Assembly: GCF_946479275.1 (NCBI RefSeq)
Contig: NZ_CAMLFE010000005.1
Location: forward strand, 282,700-346,699
Source of the DNA: an uncultured Bartonella sp.
GTDB lineage: Bacteria; Pseudomonadota; Alphaproteobacteria; Rhizobiales; Rhizobiaceae
Direction of reading: 5' to 3'
Length of the DNA: 64,000 nucleotides
The notes under the pieces were generated by a model, which saw nothing but the letters and a program-made list of their open reading frames with translations, did not search any database and had not been told where the DNA came from. Positions 18,234 through 27,224 of this stretch are shown one piece after another. A program made the translations under genes and the position numbers. Every line of letters begins with the position of its first letter. Position 1 is the first letter of the stretch.

Positions 18234-19763
18234 TCAATCGGCAAACTTTGCATCTTTCAAAAGAAAACCGCCATCCGGCAATGCATAAACACCTTCAAGG
18301 TTCTTTGTTTTGCCGGAAAGCACGTCTTTCTGACCAAGGAATATCCATGGTGCATCCTGAAAGATGATCTTTTGTGCTTTTCCGTAAAGTTCGGCGCGTT
18401 TTGTGTCATCTGCCGTTTTGACGGCATCTGAAAGATCTTGGTCGACCTCGGCATTTTTATAATAGGCAACGTTGAAGAGATTGGGCGGAAAGCTTTCGCT
18501 CGAAAAAAGCGGGCGCATTCCATAATCGGCATCGGCAGTTGATGCCGACCAGCCGCCAAACTGCATTTGCACCGTCGATTCTTCAGGTGTTCTTGCGCCC
18601 CAGACGCGATCGGCTTCAACACCGGCTTCAAGCGGTGTAACATTCACCTTGATATTCACCGCCGCCAGTTGTTGTTGCAAAAACTGTAAACCACGAATGA
18701 CCATCGTGCTGTTTTTGCCGAAAATTTCGGTATTGAAACCATTCGGGTAACCGGCTTCTGTCAAAAGCTGTTTGGCTTTTTCGATATTATATTTATACTC
18801 ACCGACATTGGTGTAATATTTCAGAAGTGGCGGAATAGGTGAAGTCGCCGGTTCGCAAAAACCGTTCATCACAACTTTGCAAAAGGCATTTTTATCAACC
18901 GCATAATTCATAGCCTGACGCACACGCACATCGTCAAACGGCTTTTTCATTGTGTTGATTGCCACATAATATTCTGCAATAGACGGTTCTTTGGTCACAA
19001 CCAGATTGGGCATTTTTTGCGCAACGGCAAAAAGTTCCGGCGGAAAATCGGGAACGAATTGCACTTCTTGCGCCTGCAACATGGCAAAACGCGCGCCATT
19101 TTCCGGAACCGAACGGATGGTGACACCATCAACACCGACAGTGCCATTCCAGTAATGATCGTTTTTTATGACTTCAAGCGTGTCGCTCGAACGGTTTTTG
19201 AAAACAAATGGCCCGGTGCCAACAGGGTGGCGGTCAATATCGCGACCATATTTTTCTATAGCCGCCGGAGAAATCATCATGGTTCCGGTATGCGCCATGG
19301 AAGAAGGAAAAGCCCCATATGGTTCTTTGAGGATAACCTTGACGGTATAATCATCCACGACTTCGACATGATCGAGCATGGAAACAAGAACGCGACGCGA
19401 CAATTTGTTTTCCGGATTTGCGAGCCGTTCAAGATTGATTTTGACTGCTCGCGCATTAAAGTCTGCGCCGTCATGGAACTTCACGCCTTTACGCAAATAG
19501 AAGGTAAATTCTTTGGCGTCTTCCGAGGCTTCATAACGTTCTGCCAGAAGCGGTACAATTTTCAAATCCTTGTCGAACCCCAACAGGCCTTCATAAATCG
19601 TCCGGAGCGAAGTCATGGTCAATGTATCATTGATATTGGTCGGGTCGAGTTTTGTCAGATTGACAGGAACTGCAACCGTCAACGTCTTGGCTTCTGACAG
19701 AGCCGGCATCAACATGGTGGTACAGACGAGCCCCGCAGCAAGCAATCGTTTCACATTCAACAT
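18234..19763 (-). CDS. Peptide ABC transporter substrate-binding protein, GsiB-like (copy 2)
   Basis: A 509-residue periplasmic binding protein of SBP family 5. A signal peptide ends near ALSEAKT. The NLTKLDPTNINDTL stretch, LRKGVKFHDGADFNARAVK and the DADYGMRPLFSSESFPPNLFN region are shared almost word for word with the next gene upstream, so the two arose by duplication. Start at ATG 19763 behind GGATGATTG. About 88 bases separate the copies. Confidence 0.88.
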   Translation of the reverse strand: MLNVKRLLAAGLVCTTMLMPALSEAKTLTVAVPVNLTKLDPTNINDTLTMTSLRTIYEGLLGFDKDLKIVPLLAERYEASEDAKEFTFYLRKGVKFHDGADFNARAVKINLERLANPENKLSRRVLVSMLDHVEVVDDYTVKVILKEPYGAFPSSMAHTGTMMISPAAIEKYGRDIDRHPVGTGPFVFKNRSSDTLEVIKNDHYWNGTVGVDGVTIRSVPENGARFAMLQAQEVQFVPDFPPELFAVAQKMPNLVVTKEPSIAEYYVAINTMKKPFDDVRVRQAMNYAVDKNAFCKVVMNGFCEPATSPIPPLLKYYTNVGEYKYNIEKAKQLLTEAGYPNGFNTEIFGKNSTMVIRGLQFLQQQLAAVNIKVNVTPLEAGVEADRVWGARTPEESTVQMQFGGWSASTADADYGMRPLFSSESFPPNLFNVAYYKNAEVDQDLSDAVKTADDTKRAELYGKAQKIIFQDAPWIFLGQKDVLSGKTKNLEGVYALPDGGFLLKDAKFAD

Positions 19764-19851
19764 CAATCATCCATTTCGTTGGTTTGTCGAGATTTATTGG
19801 TTTGTTGATAAAAGTTTTCAAAAAGCGGCAGCAAGGCTGCCACCCTTATAG

Positions 19852-21384
19852 TCATTCATCGGTAAATTTGGCGCCATCAAGCGAGAAACCGCCATCGGGC
19901 AGCATATAAACGCCTGACAATTTCTTGGTTTTTACAGAAATATTCTGCTTTTCACCAAGAAAAATCCACGGAGCATCTTCAAACACCGTTTGCTGGACAA
20001 TTTTATAAGCTTCTGCCCGTTTTGTATCGTCGGCCGTCTTTACCCCTTCAGCGAGAGCCTGATCGACCTTTTCATTTTTATAATAGGAGGTGTTATAGAG
20101 ATTGGGCGGAAAGCTTTCGCTGGCAAAAAGCGGACGAAGGCCATAATCGGCATCACCCGTTGAAGCCGACCAGCCGCTATAAAGCAATTGCACGTCGGAT
20201 TTTTCAGGTGTCTCGGCGCCCCAGACGCGGTCAGCCTCGACACCGGCTTCAAGCGGCGTTACCGTAACCTTGACATTGACCTTGGCAAGTTCCTGTTGCA
20301 AAAACTGCATGGCACGAATAACGGCCGTGCTGTTTCTAGAAAAAACCTCTGTTTCAAAACCGTTTGCATAGCCTGCCTCAGTCAGCAATTGTTTGGCTTT
20401 TTCAGGGTTATATTCATATTGTCCGACATTGGTATAAAAACGCAATAGCGGCGGAATCGACGATGTTGCCGGTTCACAATAACCGTTCAACACGACCTTG
20501 CAGAAAGCTTCCTTGTTGACGGCATAGTTCAGGGCTTTGCGAACCCTGATGTCGTCAAAGGGTTTTTTCATGACATTCATCGACGTGTAGAATTCGTAGA
20601 TCGACGGGGCTGTTGTCACGTCAAGCGTCGGTATCTTTTTGGCAACTTCAACAAGTTCGGAAGGAAAATCGGGAACAAATTGCAATTCACCGGCCTGCAA
20701 CATGGCAAAACGAGCGCCACTTTCGGGAACCGAGCGGATGACAACGCCATCGACATCGGCAACTTTGCCCCAATAATTTTCGTTTTTTGTCACCTCGAAA
20801 ATATCACCGCTCCAGCTTTTGAATTTGAACGGTCCGGTTCCGACAGGATGACGGTCAATATCCTTGCCATATTTCTTGATTGCGGCCGGAGAAATCATCA
20901 TTGTGCCGGGGTGGGCGAGCGAGGAAGGCAGCGCCCCGTAAGGCTCTTTGAGATAAATTTTGATTGTATAATCATCAACAATGTCGACATGGTCGAGCAT
21001 CGAGATCAACACCCGCCGCGACAATTTGTTTTCAGGATTGGACAAACGGTCGAGATTGAATTTCACTGCCTCGGCGTTAAAATCCGTGCCGTCATGGAAT
21101 TTGATACCTTTACGCAAATAAAAGGTAAATTCCTTGGCGTCGCTAGAGGCTTCATAACGTTCGGCCAAAAGCGGAATAATCTTGTAATCCTTGTCGAAAC
21201 CCAACAGCCCCTGATAGACCGTGCGCAGCGATGTCATTGTCAATGTGTCATTGATATTAGTGGGGTCAAGTTTGGTGAGGTTGAATTCGACACCGACAGC
21301 CAAAGGTTTGGCTTCTGCCCAAACTGGCATTGCTGCCAATACCGAAACCAGTCCGGCTGCAAAATATCGTTTAACAAGCTTCAT
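19852..21384 (-). CDS. gsiB: Peptide ABC transporter substrate-binding protein, GsiB-like (copy 1)
   Basis: A 510-residue family 5 binding protein with a signal peptide ending near VWAEAKP. Conserved blocks are LAERYEASSDAKEFTFYLRKG and DRHPVGTGPFKFKSW. It overlaps the double ATPase gene by four bases and has GGAGAGGG before its ATG, so it is probably the main partner of the transporter. The paralogue downstream likely broadens the peptide range. Confidence 0.88.
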   Translation of the reverse strand: MKLVKRYFAAGLVSVLAAMPVWAEAKPLAVGVEFNLTKLDPTNINDTLTMTSLRTVYQGLLGFDKDYKIIPLLAERYEASSDAKEFTFYLRKGIKFHDGTDFNAEAVKFNLDRLSNPENKLSRRVLISMLDHVDIVDDYTIKIYLKEPYGALPSSLAHPGTMMISPAAIKKYGKDIDRHPVGTGPFKFKSWSGDIFEVTKNENYWGKVADVDGVVIRSVPESGARFAMLQAGELQFVPDFPSELVEVAKKIPTLDVTTAPSIYEFYTSMNVMKKPFDDIRVRKALNYAVNKEAFCKVVLNGYCEPATSSIPPLLRFYTNVGQYEYNPEKAKQLLTEAGYANGFETEVFSRNSTAVIRAMQFLQQELAKVNVKVTVTPLEAGVEADRVWGAETPEKSDVQLLYSGWSASTGDADYGLRPLFASESFPPNLYNTSYYKNEKVDQALAEGVKTADDTKRAEAYKIVQQTVFEDAPWIFLGEKQNISVKTKKLSGVYMLPDGGFSLDGAKFTDE

Positions 21385-23282
21385 TTTCCCTCTCCTTCAA
21401 ACAATAGACCCGATTGTTCAACGCGTTCAAAAATGCCCACCGGATGACAGGCAACAAAATGTTCCGGCTCTACTTCAACGAGCGGCTCGACCAAAGGTTC
21501 ATCACCGGGTGCCCGTACAGGGCTTGGCACTTCCCCTTCAATGAGCGGCCGCTCGATAAAACGGCGCGCCGGATCGGCTATCGGTACGGCGGCAAGCAGA
21601 CGCTGCGTATAAGGGTGAAGCGGATGATTGAACACTGCCTGCCTTGGACCGATTTCGACAATCTGGCCAAGATACATCACCGCCACACGATGACTGATGC
21701 GCTCCACCACAGCCATATCATGGCTGATAAAAAGATAGGATAGACCCAATTTTCTTTGCAAGTCCATCAATAGATTGACAATTTGCGCCTGAATGGAAAC
21801 ATCAAGGGCTGCCACTGCCTCGTCGGCAATGAGGAGTTCCGGCCCGCAGGCCAATGCGCGGGCGATACACAAGCGCTGGCGCTGTCCGCCGGAAAATTCA
21901 TGCGGGTAACGGCGCGCCACATGTGGCGGCAGGCCTACCGCCTGCAACAATTCCTGTACGCGCTCGTCAACCTTGTTTGCGGGAACGAGTTTATGCGTCA
22001 ACAAGGGTTCGGCAATGGAAAAGCCGACCGTCAATCGTGGATCAAGCGAGGCAAACGGATCCTGAAACACATATTGGATATTCTGGCGTATCTTGTGGCG
22101 CTCGGCATTATCCATTTTTAAAATGTCGCGCCCGTGAAGTAGAATTTCACCACTGCGCGGTTCGGTCAATTGCATGATCGTGCGCCCGACGGTGGATTTG
22201 CCGCAACCGCTTTCACCGACAAGTGCTAGCGTTTCACCCGCTTTAATGGAAAAGCTCACCTGCTCTGCGGCATGAACCCGCCCCGTCACCTTACCGAAAA
22301 AGTTCTTTTTGACATCGTAACGGGTGACGAGTTTCTTGACATCAAGCACGACATCGTCCGGCCTCACTGTATTCTGTGGCAGTGCTTCAACCTTATCTTT
22401 ACCGGGCGAACGTATATCGAAAGGACGCGGCAATTTTTCATTGGCAAGTGCACCAAGCTGGGGAACTGCGGCAAGCAAGGCTTGCGTATAAGGCGCTTGC
22501 GGGTGCTTGAAAATTTCGTTCGACGTACCTTCTTCAATCTTGTCGCCACGGCACATCACAAGCACACGGTCGGCAACCTCGGCAACCACTCCCATATCAT
22601 GGGTGATAAAGACCACGCCCATGCCAAGCTCGTCCTGCAACATGCGGATAAGGCGCAAAATCTGCGCCTGAATTGTTACATCAAGGGCGGTTGTCGGTTC
22701 ATCGGCAATAAGAAGTTGCGGGCGACAGGCAAGTGCCATTGCAATCATCACCCTTTGGCGCATACCACCGGAAAGCTGGTGCGGGTGACGATCAAGCAGC
22801 CCCTTGGCATCGGGAATACGCACTTTTTCAAGCATGGCAAGCGCTTCCTGACGCACTTCCTTGTGCGTACCCCCCTGATGGAGGCGGATCGCCTCGCCAA
22901 TCTGGTCACCTATGGTGAAAACAGGATTAAGCGATGTCATCGGCTCCTGAAAAATCATCGCAATATTTTTGCCGCGAACGCTATTCATTTGCGACTGCGT
23001 GAGCTTTGTGAGATCGCGCACAGCACTCTTGTCGTTAAAGAGCACCTCGCCGGAAGAAATTTTGCCGCCGCCGAATTCGATAAGACGCATAATAGAGAGC
23101 GACGTTACCGATTTTCCCGAGCCGCTTTCGCCCACTATCGCCAATGTTTCACCGGCATTGACCGAAAAATCAAGTGACTTCACCGCACGGAAATTGCCGT
23201 CTTCGGTTTTGAAATCGACATCAAGGCCTTTTACGTTTAATAGCGGCGCATCCAAATTGACCAACCTCTTTTCTTCCGACAT
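21381..23282 (-). CDS. gsiA: Peptide/glutathione ABC transporter double ATPase, GsiA-like
   Basis: A 633-residue protein with two ATPase domains in one chain, which would power the GsiC/GsiD-like channel. Domain 1: Walker [10 protein letters not shown], signature [15 protein letters not shown], Walker [14 protein letters not shown]. Domain 2: [24 protein letters not shown] and [13 protein letters not shown], where the Pro usual in the D-E-P motif is Ala. Each domain ends with an oligopeptide-type C-terminal segment. I start it at ATG 23282, which gives a length close to E. coli GsiA and has GGAAAG upstream. A TTG at 23345 would add 21 residues. Confidence 0.87.
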   Translation of the reverse strand: MSEEKRLVNLDAPLLNVKGLDVDFKTEDGNFRAVKSLDFSVNAGETLAIVGESGSGKSVTSLSIMRLIEFGGGKISSGEVLFNDKSAVRDLTKLTQSQMNSVRGKNIAMIFQEPMTSLNPVFTIGDQIGEAIRLHQGGTHKEVRQEALAMLEKVRIPDAKGLLDRHPHQLSGGMRQRVMIAMALACRPQLLIADEPTTALDVTIQAQILRLIRMLQDELGMGVVFITHDMGVVAEVADRVLVMCRGDKIEEGTSNEIFKHPQAPYTQALLAAVPQLGALANEKLPRPFDIRSPGKDKVEALPQNTVRPDDVVLDVKKLVTRYDVKKNFFGKVTGRVHAAEQVSFSIKAGETLALVGESGCGKSTVGRTIMQLTEPRSGEILLHGRDILKMDNAERHKIRQNIQYVFQDPFASLDPRLTVGFSIAEPLLTHKLVPANKVDERVQELLQAVGLPPHVARRYPHEFSGGQRQRLCIARALACGPELLIADEAVAALDVSIQAQIVNLLMDLQRKLGLSYLFISHDMAVVERISHRVAVMYLGQIVEIGPRQAVFNHPLHPYTQRLLAAVPIADPARRFIERPLIEGEVPSPVRAPGDEPLVEPLVEVEPEHFVACHPVGIFERVEQSGLLFEGEGK

Positions 23283-23693
23283 TTCAACCGCTTTCCGGAA
23301 CGCGTTTGAAAAAGCTGACTCCACCCGCTTTTTTAACGTACTCAAAATTCAACGAAAGGTTTTTTCTCAAATTCTTTCTACCCACTATGGTTGTTTTAGG
23401 CAAAACCATGGACAGAGCACCCCGTTGTCACGGACAACGCCTTTAAACTGTCTTGCTATGATACAATCACCAGACTCTTGCTGTCTTGCCCCTTCGGACA
23501 CAAGAAAAGATTGCTCACGATTAAAAATGCCGCCGAATATATCTTTTGCGGGCGCATTCCTGCTTTACCTTTTTTTAAAACCGTCAAAGCCGGTTTTATT
23601 CCCTAAATCCTACTTGTCGTTCAAGTGTTTTTTTCAAAAACTTTTGAAACTGGCATATAAATTACTTAAGAGCCCGTTATTTTCCTTTAAAAA
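23283..23693. other. Intergenic before the gsiA-like gene
   Basis: About 410 bases between the S58 peptidase stop and the gsiA-like start, on the minus strand the likely promoter region of the transport operon. A short inverted repeat (AAAACCG / CGGTTTT, near 23577-23597) could end the peptidase transcript. I see no gene on either strand. Confidence 0.4.
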
Positions 23694-24770
23694 TCAGTCT
23701 GTTGGGGCACTGTTGATAAGTGTGGCAAGCGAGGTAAAATGCGAAGGTTTCATGGTTGCGGCATTAACGCCCGACATATCAGGTGCCATCCATAAAGACC
23801 GTAAAATGCTTTCTTCGGTTGCTTCTATGACCGCCTCGAACATGGGCGAGAGGGCACGATCGTCAATATGGGGAACATCAACCATGTGCGATTCTTCTTC
23901 CTTGTGGCGGAGTTCTTTTGCAGTGGAAAAGGCAAGGGCAAAATCGCCCGAACCATTGCTTAACGCTGCTCCGCTTTTGGCAAGTCCCCCGAATGTCCGG
24001 TTGGCAAGCCGTTTCAATTGTCTTGAATCGAGGGGTGCATCGGTTGCAACAATCATAATAATCGACCCGTCTTTGTCGGTACTATATCCGGAAAAATTTA
24101 TGTCGCTCTTTTCGAGAATTCCTAGATGCCCGCCAAAATTCGACTGCACGAGAATGCCGATTGTATAGGTTTTGTTACCCATTTTAACGAGGCGCGAGGC
24201 CGTGCCGATACCGCCTTTAAGACCGAAGGCCACTGTGCCGGTACCGGCTCCCACCGCCCCTTCTTCAAAACGGCCGGGTCGGGCGATTTTTAGCGCTTCA
24301 AGCATTTCATCAAAGCTCGGGCGCAAAACCCGTATATTATTCAGCCGTGAATCATTGGTTTCACCGACAACAGCATTGATGGACGTTGCTTGTTCATTGC
24401 CCTTTTCATGCAAAGTGTAATAGATCAGCGCTTCAATTGCGCGACCTGTTGCAAGCGTATTGGTGAGCAAAATCGGTGTTTCAAGCTCGCCAAGTTCTTC
24501 CACCTGAACGGAGCCTGCAAATTTTCCATAACCGTTAAACGCGCTGAAACCCGCCGGTATCCTGTTTTGAAAAATATTGTCGGAGTGCGGCACAATTGCC
24601 GTGACACCGGTGCGGGTCGCATCCCCTTCCTTGATCGTGACATGGCCTACTTTGACACCTGCAACATCTGTTAATGCATTGAGTGGACCACTTTTATAAT
24701 GACGGGTCACATAATGTTCCGGCAGATTTTTCAAACGCTCTTTCTGAAACGACACAAATAATTCCTTCAC
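23694..24770 (-). CDS. P1 (S58) family aminopeptidase, DmpA-like
   Basis: A 358-residue self-processing Ntn hydrolase of the DmpA/BapA family, which removes N-terminal L-, D- or beta-amino acids from small peptides. The precursor is cut between G235 and S236 in KDGSIIMIVATDAPL, and Ser236 becomes the nucleophile. Other blocks: LTDVAGVKVGHVTI near 33-46, GETNDSRLN near 136, and GAVGAGTGTVAFGLKGGIGTAS near 171-192. The start is a GTG directly after GAAGGAGAC, with rather short spacing. It lies on the same strand as, and upstream of, the peptide transporter genes, so it probably trims what they import. There is no obvious signal peptide. Confidence 0.88.
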   Translation of the reverse strand: MKELFVSFQKERLKNLPEHYVTRHYKSGPLNALTDVAGVKVGHVTIKEGDATRTGVTAIVPHSDNIFQNRIPAGFSAFNGYGKFAGSVQVEELGELETPILLTNTLATGRAIEALIYYTLHEKGNEQATSINAVVGETNDSRLNNIRVLRPSFDEMLEALKIARPGRFEEGAVGAGTGTVAFGLKGGIGTASRLVKMGNKTYTIGILVQSNFGGHLGILEKSDINFSGYSTDKDGSIIMIVATDAPLDSRQLKRLANRTFGGLAKSGAALSNGSGDFALAFSTAKELRHKEEESHMVDVPHIDDRALSPMFEAVIEATEESILRSLWMAPDMSGVNAATMKPSHFTSLATLINSAPTD

Positions 24771-24800
24771 GTCTCCTTCAAGCCGGCAAGCTTACGAGTT

Positions 24801-25290
24801 TTATGAATCGAATAACAGCTTCAGCGACGAAATATTATTGAAGCTTTCTGGCATAGTGTCCGGCTTCCGGTTGGTGACGAGATAGTCAATGTCTTCCAAA
24901 GGTGCAATAACGAATGTACCCTGTTTCGAAAATTTTGAATGATCGGCAAGAACAATTGTCTTTTCTGCGTTTGCCATCATAGCGTGTGCTATTTCAGTCA
25001 TTGCCCGATCAAAATCGGAAAACACGCTGTTACAAAAGGCGCTGACGGCTATAAAAGCATTACGGGCGTGGAATTTTTTTTGCTCTCTTAAGGGAAAGCC
25101 CCCGATATTCTGACGACATCCGGCTTCTAACGAACGGCTCAAAACACACATCATGGTAGGAATTGGCAGTCAAAATATTCGCAACACTGCTTGAATTTTT
25201 AACAATTAACATTCTTGAAGAAAAACGGCCTCTTTCTACAGGCTGGTCTCTCTTCCAGAACGCTTGTTTCACGTGCCAAGCCGACAGGTT
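24801..25290 (-). pseudogene. Truncated, frameshifted DeoR-family regulator
   Basis: The 3' half still reads as the sugar-sensor domain of a DeoR/GlpR regulator (HARNAFIAVSAF, then AEKTIVLADHSKFSK, and APLEDIDYLVTN near the end). The preceding part (VANILTANSYHDV and onward) is in a different frame and ends in a stop near 25060. The N-terminal helix-turn-helix is missing: too little space remains before the biotin carboxylase gene at 25361. This looks like a dead regulator that once sat between the two catabolic clusters. Confidence 0.7.
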
Positions 25291-25360
25291 TTCCGTTCTT
25301 GGTTTCTCCGGTTTAAAACGGTTTTAAATTCCGGATGCCGATTTTTAAAGCTTCCGATTT

Positions 25361-27109
25361 CTAGCGAATGCGGGCAATAATTTCGCCGGCGCTCGCTATG
25401 CTACCCGCATGTTTTATAATGTCCAGTGTTCCGCTTGTTTCGGCTTTGATACCGGTTTCCATTTTCATGGCTTCCATCACCGCAATAGTTGCCCCTTCTT
25501 CTATTTTTTCGCCCTGCTTTTTGAGCCAAGCCTTGATCGTTCCGGGAATTGGTGCGGCAATATCACCAGCGCCCTTATCGGCCTTCATGATTTCTCCGCC
25601 TTCGGAATGCGGATTTTGTGCTCCATTGACTGCACTCCCCGCCCCTTCAAGCAATTTCAAAAACCGGAACGGCAAACCGAGTTCCACCCGCTTTCCGTCG
25701 ATTTCAATATCGAAACGCTCGATTTGCGGCTCAATTTTATCGGCTTTGGTTTCCATTGCCAGTTTTTCGGCAAAATCGTTTTCGATCCAGCGTGTATAAA
25801 CTTTAAAGCCGTTTTCTCCAATAAAATCCGGATGGTGAACAACAAGCCGGTCAAATGGCAAGACCGTGGCAACCCCTTCAATTTCAAATTCGCTCAAAGC
25901 CCGTGCGGCACGCTTTAACGCTTCCTCGCGTGTTCTTCCGGTAATGATCAATTTGGCAATCATCGAGTCAAATTGCGGGGCTACAATGCCGCCTTCGACT
26001 ACACCACTATCGAGCCGCACACCGGGGCCTGACGGCGGCGAAAACTTTGTAATTTTTCCCGGACACGGCAAAAATCCGCGTCCGACATCCTCGGCATTGA
26101 TACGAAATTCAATGGCGTGGCCGATAGGGGAAGGCGTTTTATCAATTGTCAAAGGCAAACCTTCGGCAATACGGAATTGTTCAACCACCACATCAATCCC
26201 GCTTGTTTCTTCTGTCACCGGATGTTCAACCTGCAATCTCGTATTGACTTCGAGAAAGGAAACAACATCATTGCGCCCCAACAAGAATTCAACAGTCCCG
26301 ACGCCGCTATAATTGACATGGTGGCAAATATTTGTAGCCGCTTCTCTCAAACGTTTTTCAACCGCTTCGGAAATAAAAGGTGCCGGCGCTTCCTCGACGA
26401 GTTTCTGGTTACGCCTTTGCAATGAACAATCACGCGTTCCAAGCACCACAACATGTCCCATTTTGTCGGCAATCACCTGCGCTTCGACATGACGGGGACG
26501 ATCTAGAAACTGTTCCACATAACATTCGCCACGGCCAAAAGCCTGAACCGCTTCACGGACAGCCGACCGGAAAAGCTCTTCAGCCTCTTCCCGTTTCCAT
26601 ACAACCTTCATGCCGCGCCCTCCGCCGCCATGCGCGGCCTTGATTGCAACAGGAAAGCCATATTTTTCGGCAAAAGCGACAACATCCTTGCCACTTGTAA
26701 TCATACCGTTGCTGCCGGCAACAAGCGGCGCGCCCACCTCTTTTGCAACTGCACGGGCTTTCAGCTTGTCGCCCAAAAGATCAATCACTTCGGGATCCGG
26801 CCCAATCCAGATGAGACCTGCATCAATCACTGCTTTGGCAAATTCGGCACTTTCCGACAAAAAGCCATAGCCCGGATGAATGGCATCAGCCCCCGAACGT
26901 TTGGCAATGGCAATAATTTTGTTACCATCAAGATAGGTTTCTTCCGGTCTGTCACTCTTGAGGCTATAAGCCTCGTCGGCTTCTTTGACAAAAGGCGCCG
27001 AACTGTCAATATCGGCATAAATTGCAACCGACAAAACACCGTAATCGCGTGCTGCACGAATAATGCGCAATGCAATTTCTCCGCGATTGGCAATCAGTAT
27101 TTTTTTCAT
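25361..27109 (-). CDS. Biotin carboxylase with C-terminal biotinyl domain
   Basis: A 582-residue protein with biotin carboxylase (about residues 1-445) and a BCCP domain (about 510-582) in one chain, like the alpha subunits of acyl-CoA carboxylases. Visible: ILIANRGEIALRI at the start, ATP-grasp glycine loop HGGGGRGMK, EVNTRLQVEHPVTE, and the biotin attachment site VMEAMKMET with Lys549. No carboxyltransferase gene lies in the window. It follows pxpBC by 115 bases on the same strand. Biotin carboxylase genes are often found beside 5-oxoprolinase genes, but their role there is not settled. It may serve a carboxyltransferase encoded elsewhere. ATG 27109 follows GGGGAC. Confidence 0.88.
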   Translation of the reverse strand: MKKILIANRGEIALRIIRAARDYGVLSVAIYADIDSSAPFVKEADEAYSLKSDRPEETYLDGNKIIAIAKRSGADAIHPGYGFLSESAEFAKAVIDAGLIWIGPDPEVIDLLGDKLKARAVAKEVGAPLVAGSNGMITSGKDVVAFAEKYGFPVAIKAAHGGGGRGMKVVWKREEAEELFRSAVREAVQAFGRGECYVEQFLDRPRHVEAQVIADKMGHVVVLGTRDCSLQRRNQKLVEEAPAPFISEAVEKRLREAATNICHHVNYSGVGTVEFLLGRNDVVSFLEVNTRLQVEHPVTEETSGIDVVVEQFRIAEGLPLTIDKTPSPIGHAIEFRINAEDVGRGFLPCPGKITKFSPPSGPGVRLDSGVVEGGIVAPQFDSMIAKLIITGRTREEALKRAARALSEFEIEGVATVLPFDRLVVHHPDFIGENGFKVYTRWIENDFAEKLAMETKADKIEPQIERFDIEIDGKRVELGLPFRFLKLLEGAGSAVNGAQNPHSEGGEIMKADKGAGDIAAPIPGTIKAWLKKQGEKIEEGATIAVMEAMKMETGIKAETSGTLDIIKHAGSIASAGEIIARIR

Positions 27110-27224
27110 GAACGTCCCCAACACTGTAAATTTATCATTTTCTTGATCGAGCCTGCGCTCTTGTTTCTTACCAAAACGGCCTTTCGCCTTTATGTTTTCC
27201 GGTTCTTGCTATTTCCAATTGATT

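Noticed and set aside
19017..19697. A 226-residue plus-strand frame inside the second GsiB-like gene
   Set aside because: It is antisense to a well supported gene, and the composition follows from the complement of that gene.
22272..23177. A 301-residue plus-strand frame inside the gsiA-like gene
   Set aside because: Antisense shadow of a conserved double ATPase.
22969..24168. A 399-residue plus-strand frame spanning the gsiA start and the S58 peptidase
   Set aside because: It runs antisense through parts of two conserved genes and the gap between them, and is low in family-like motifs.
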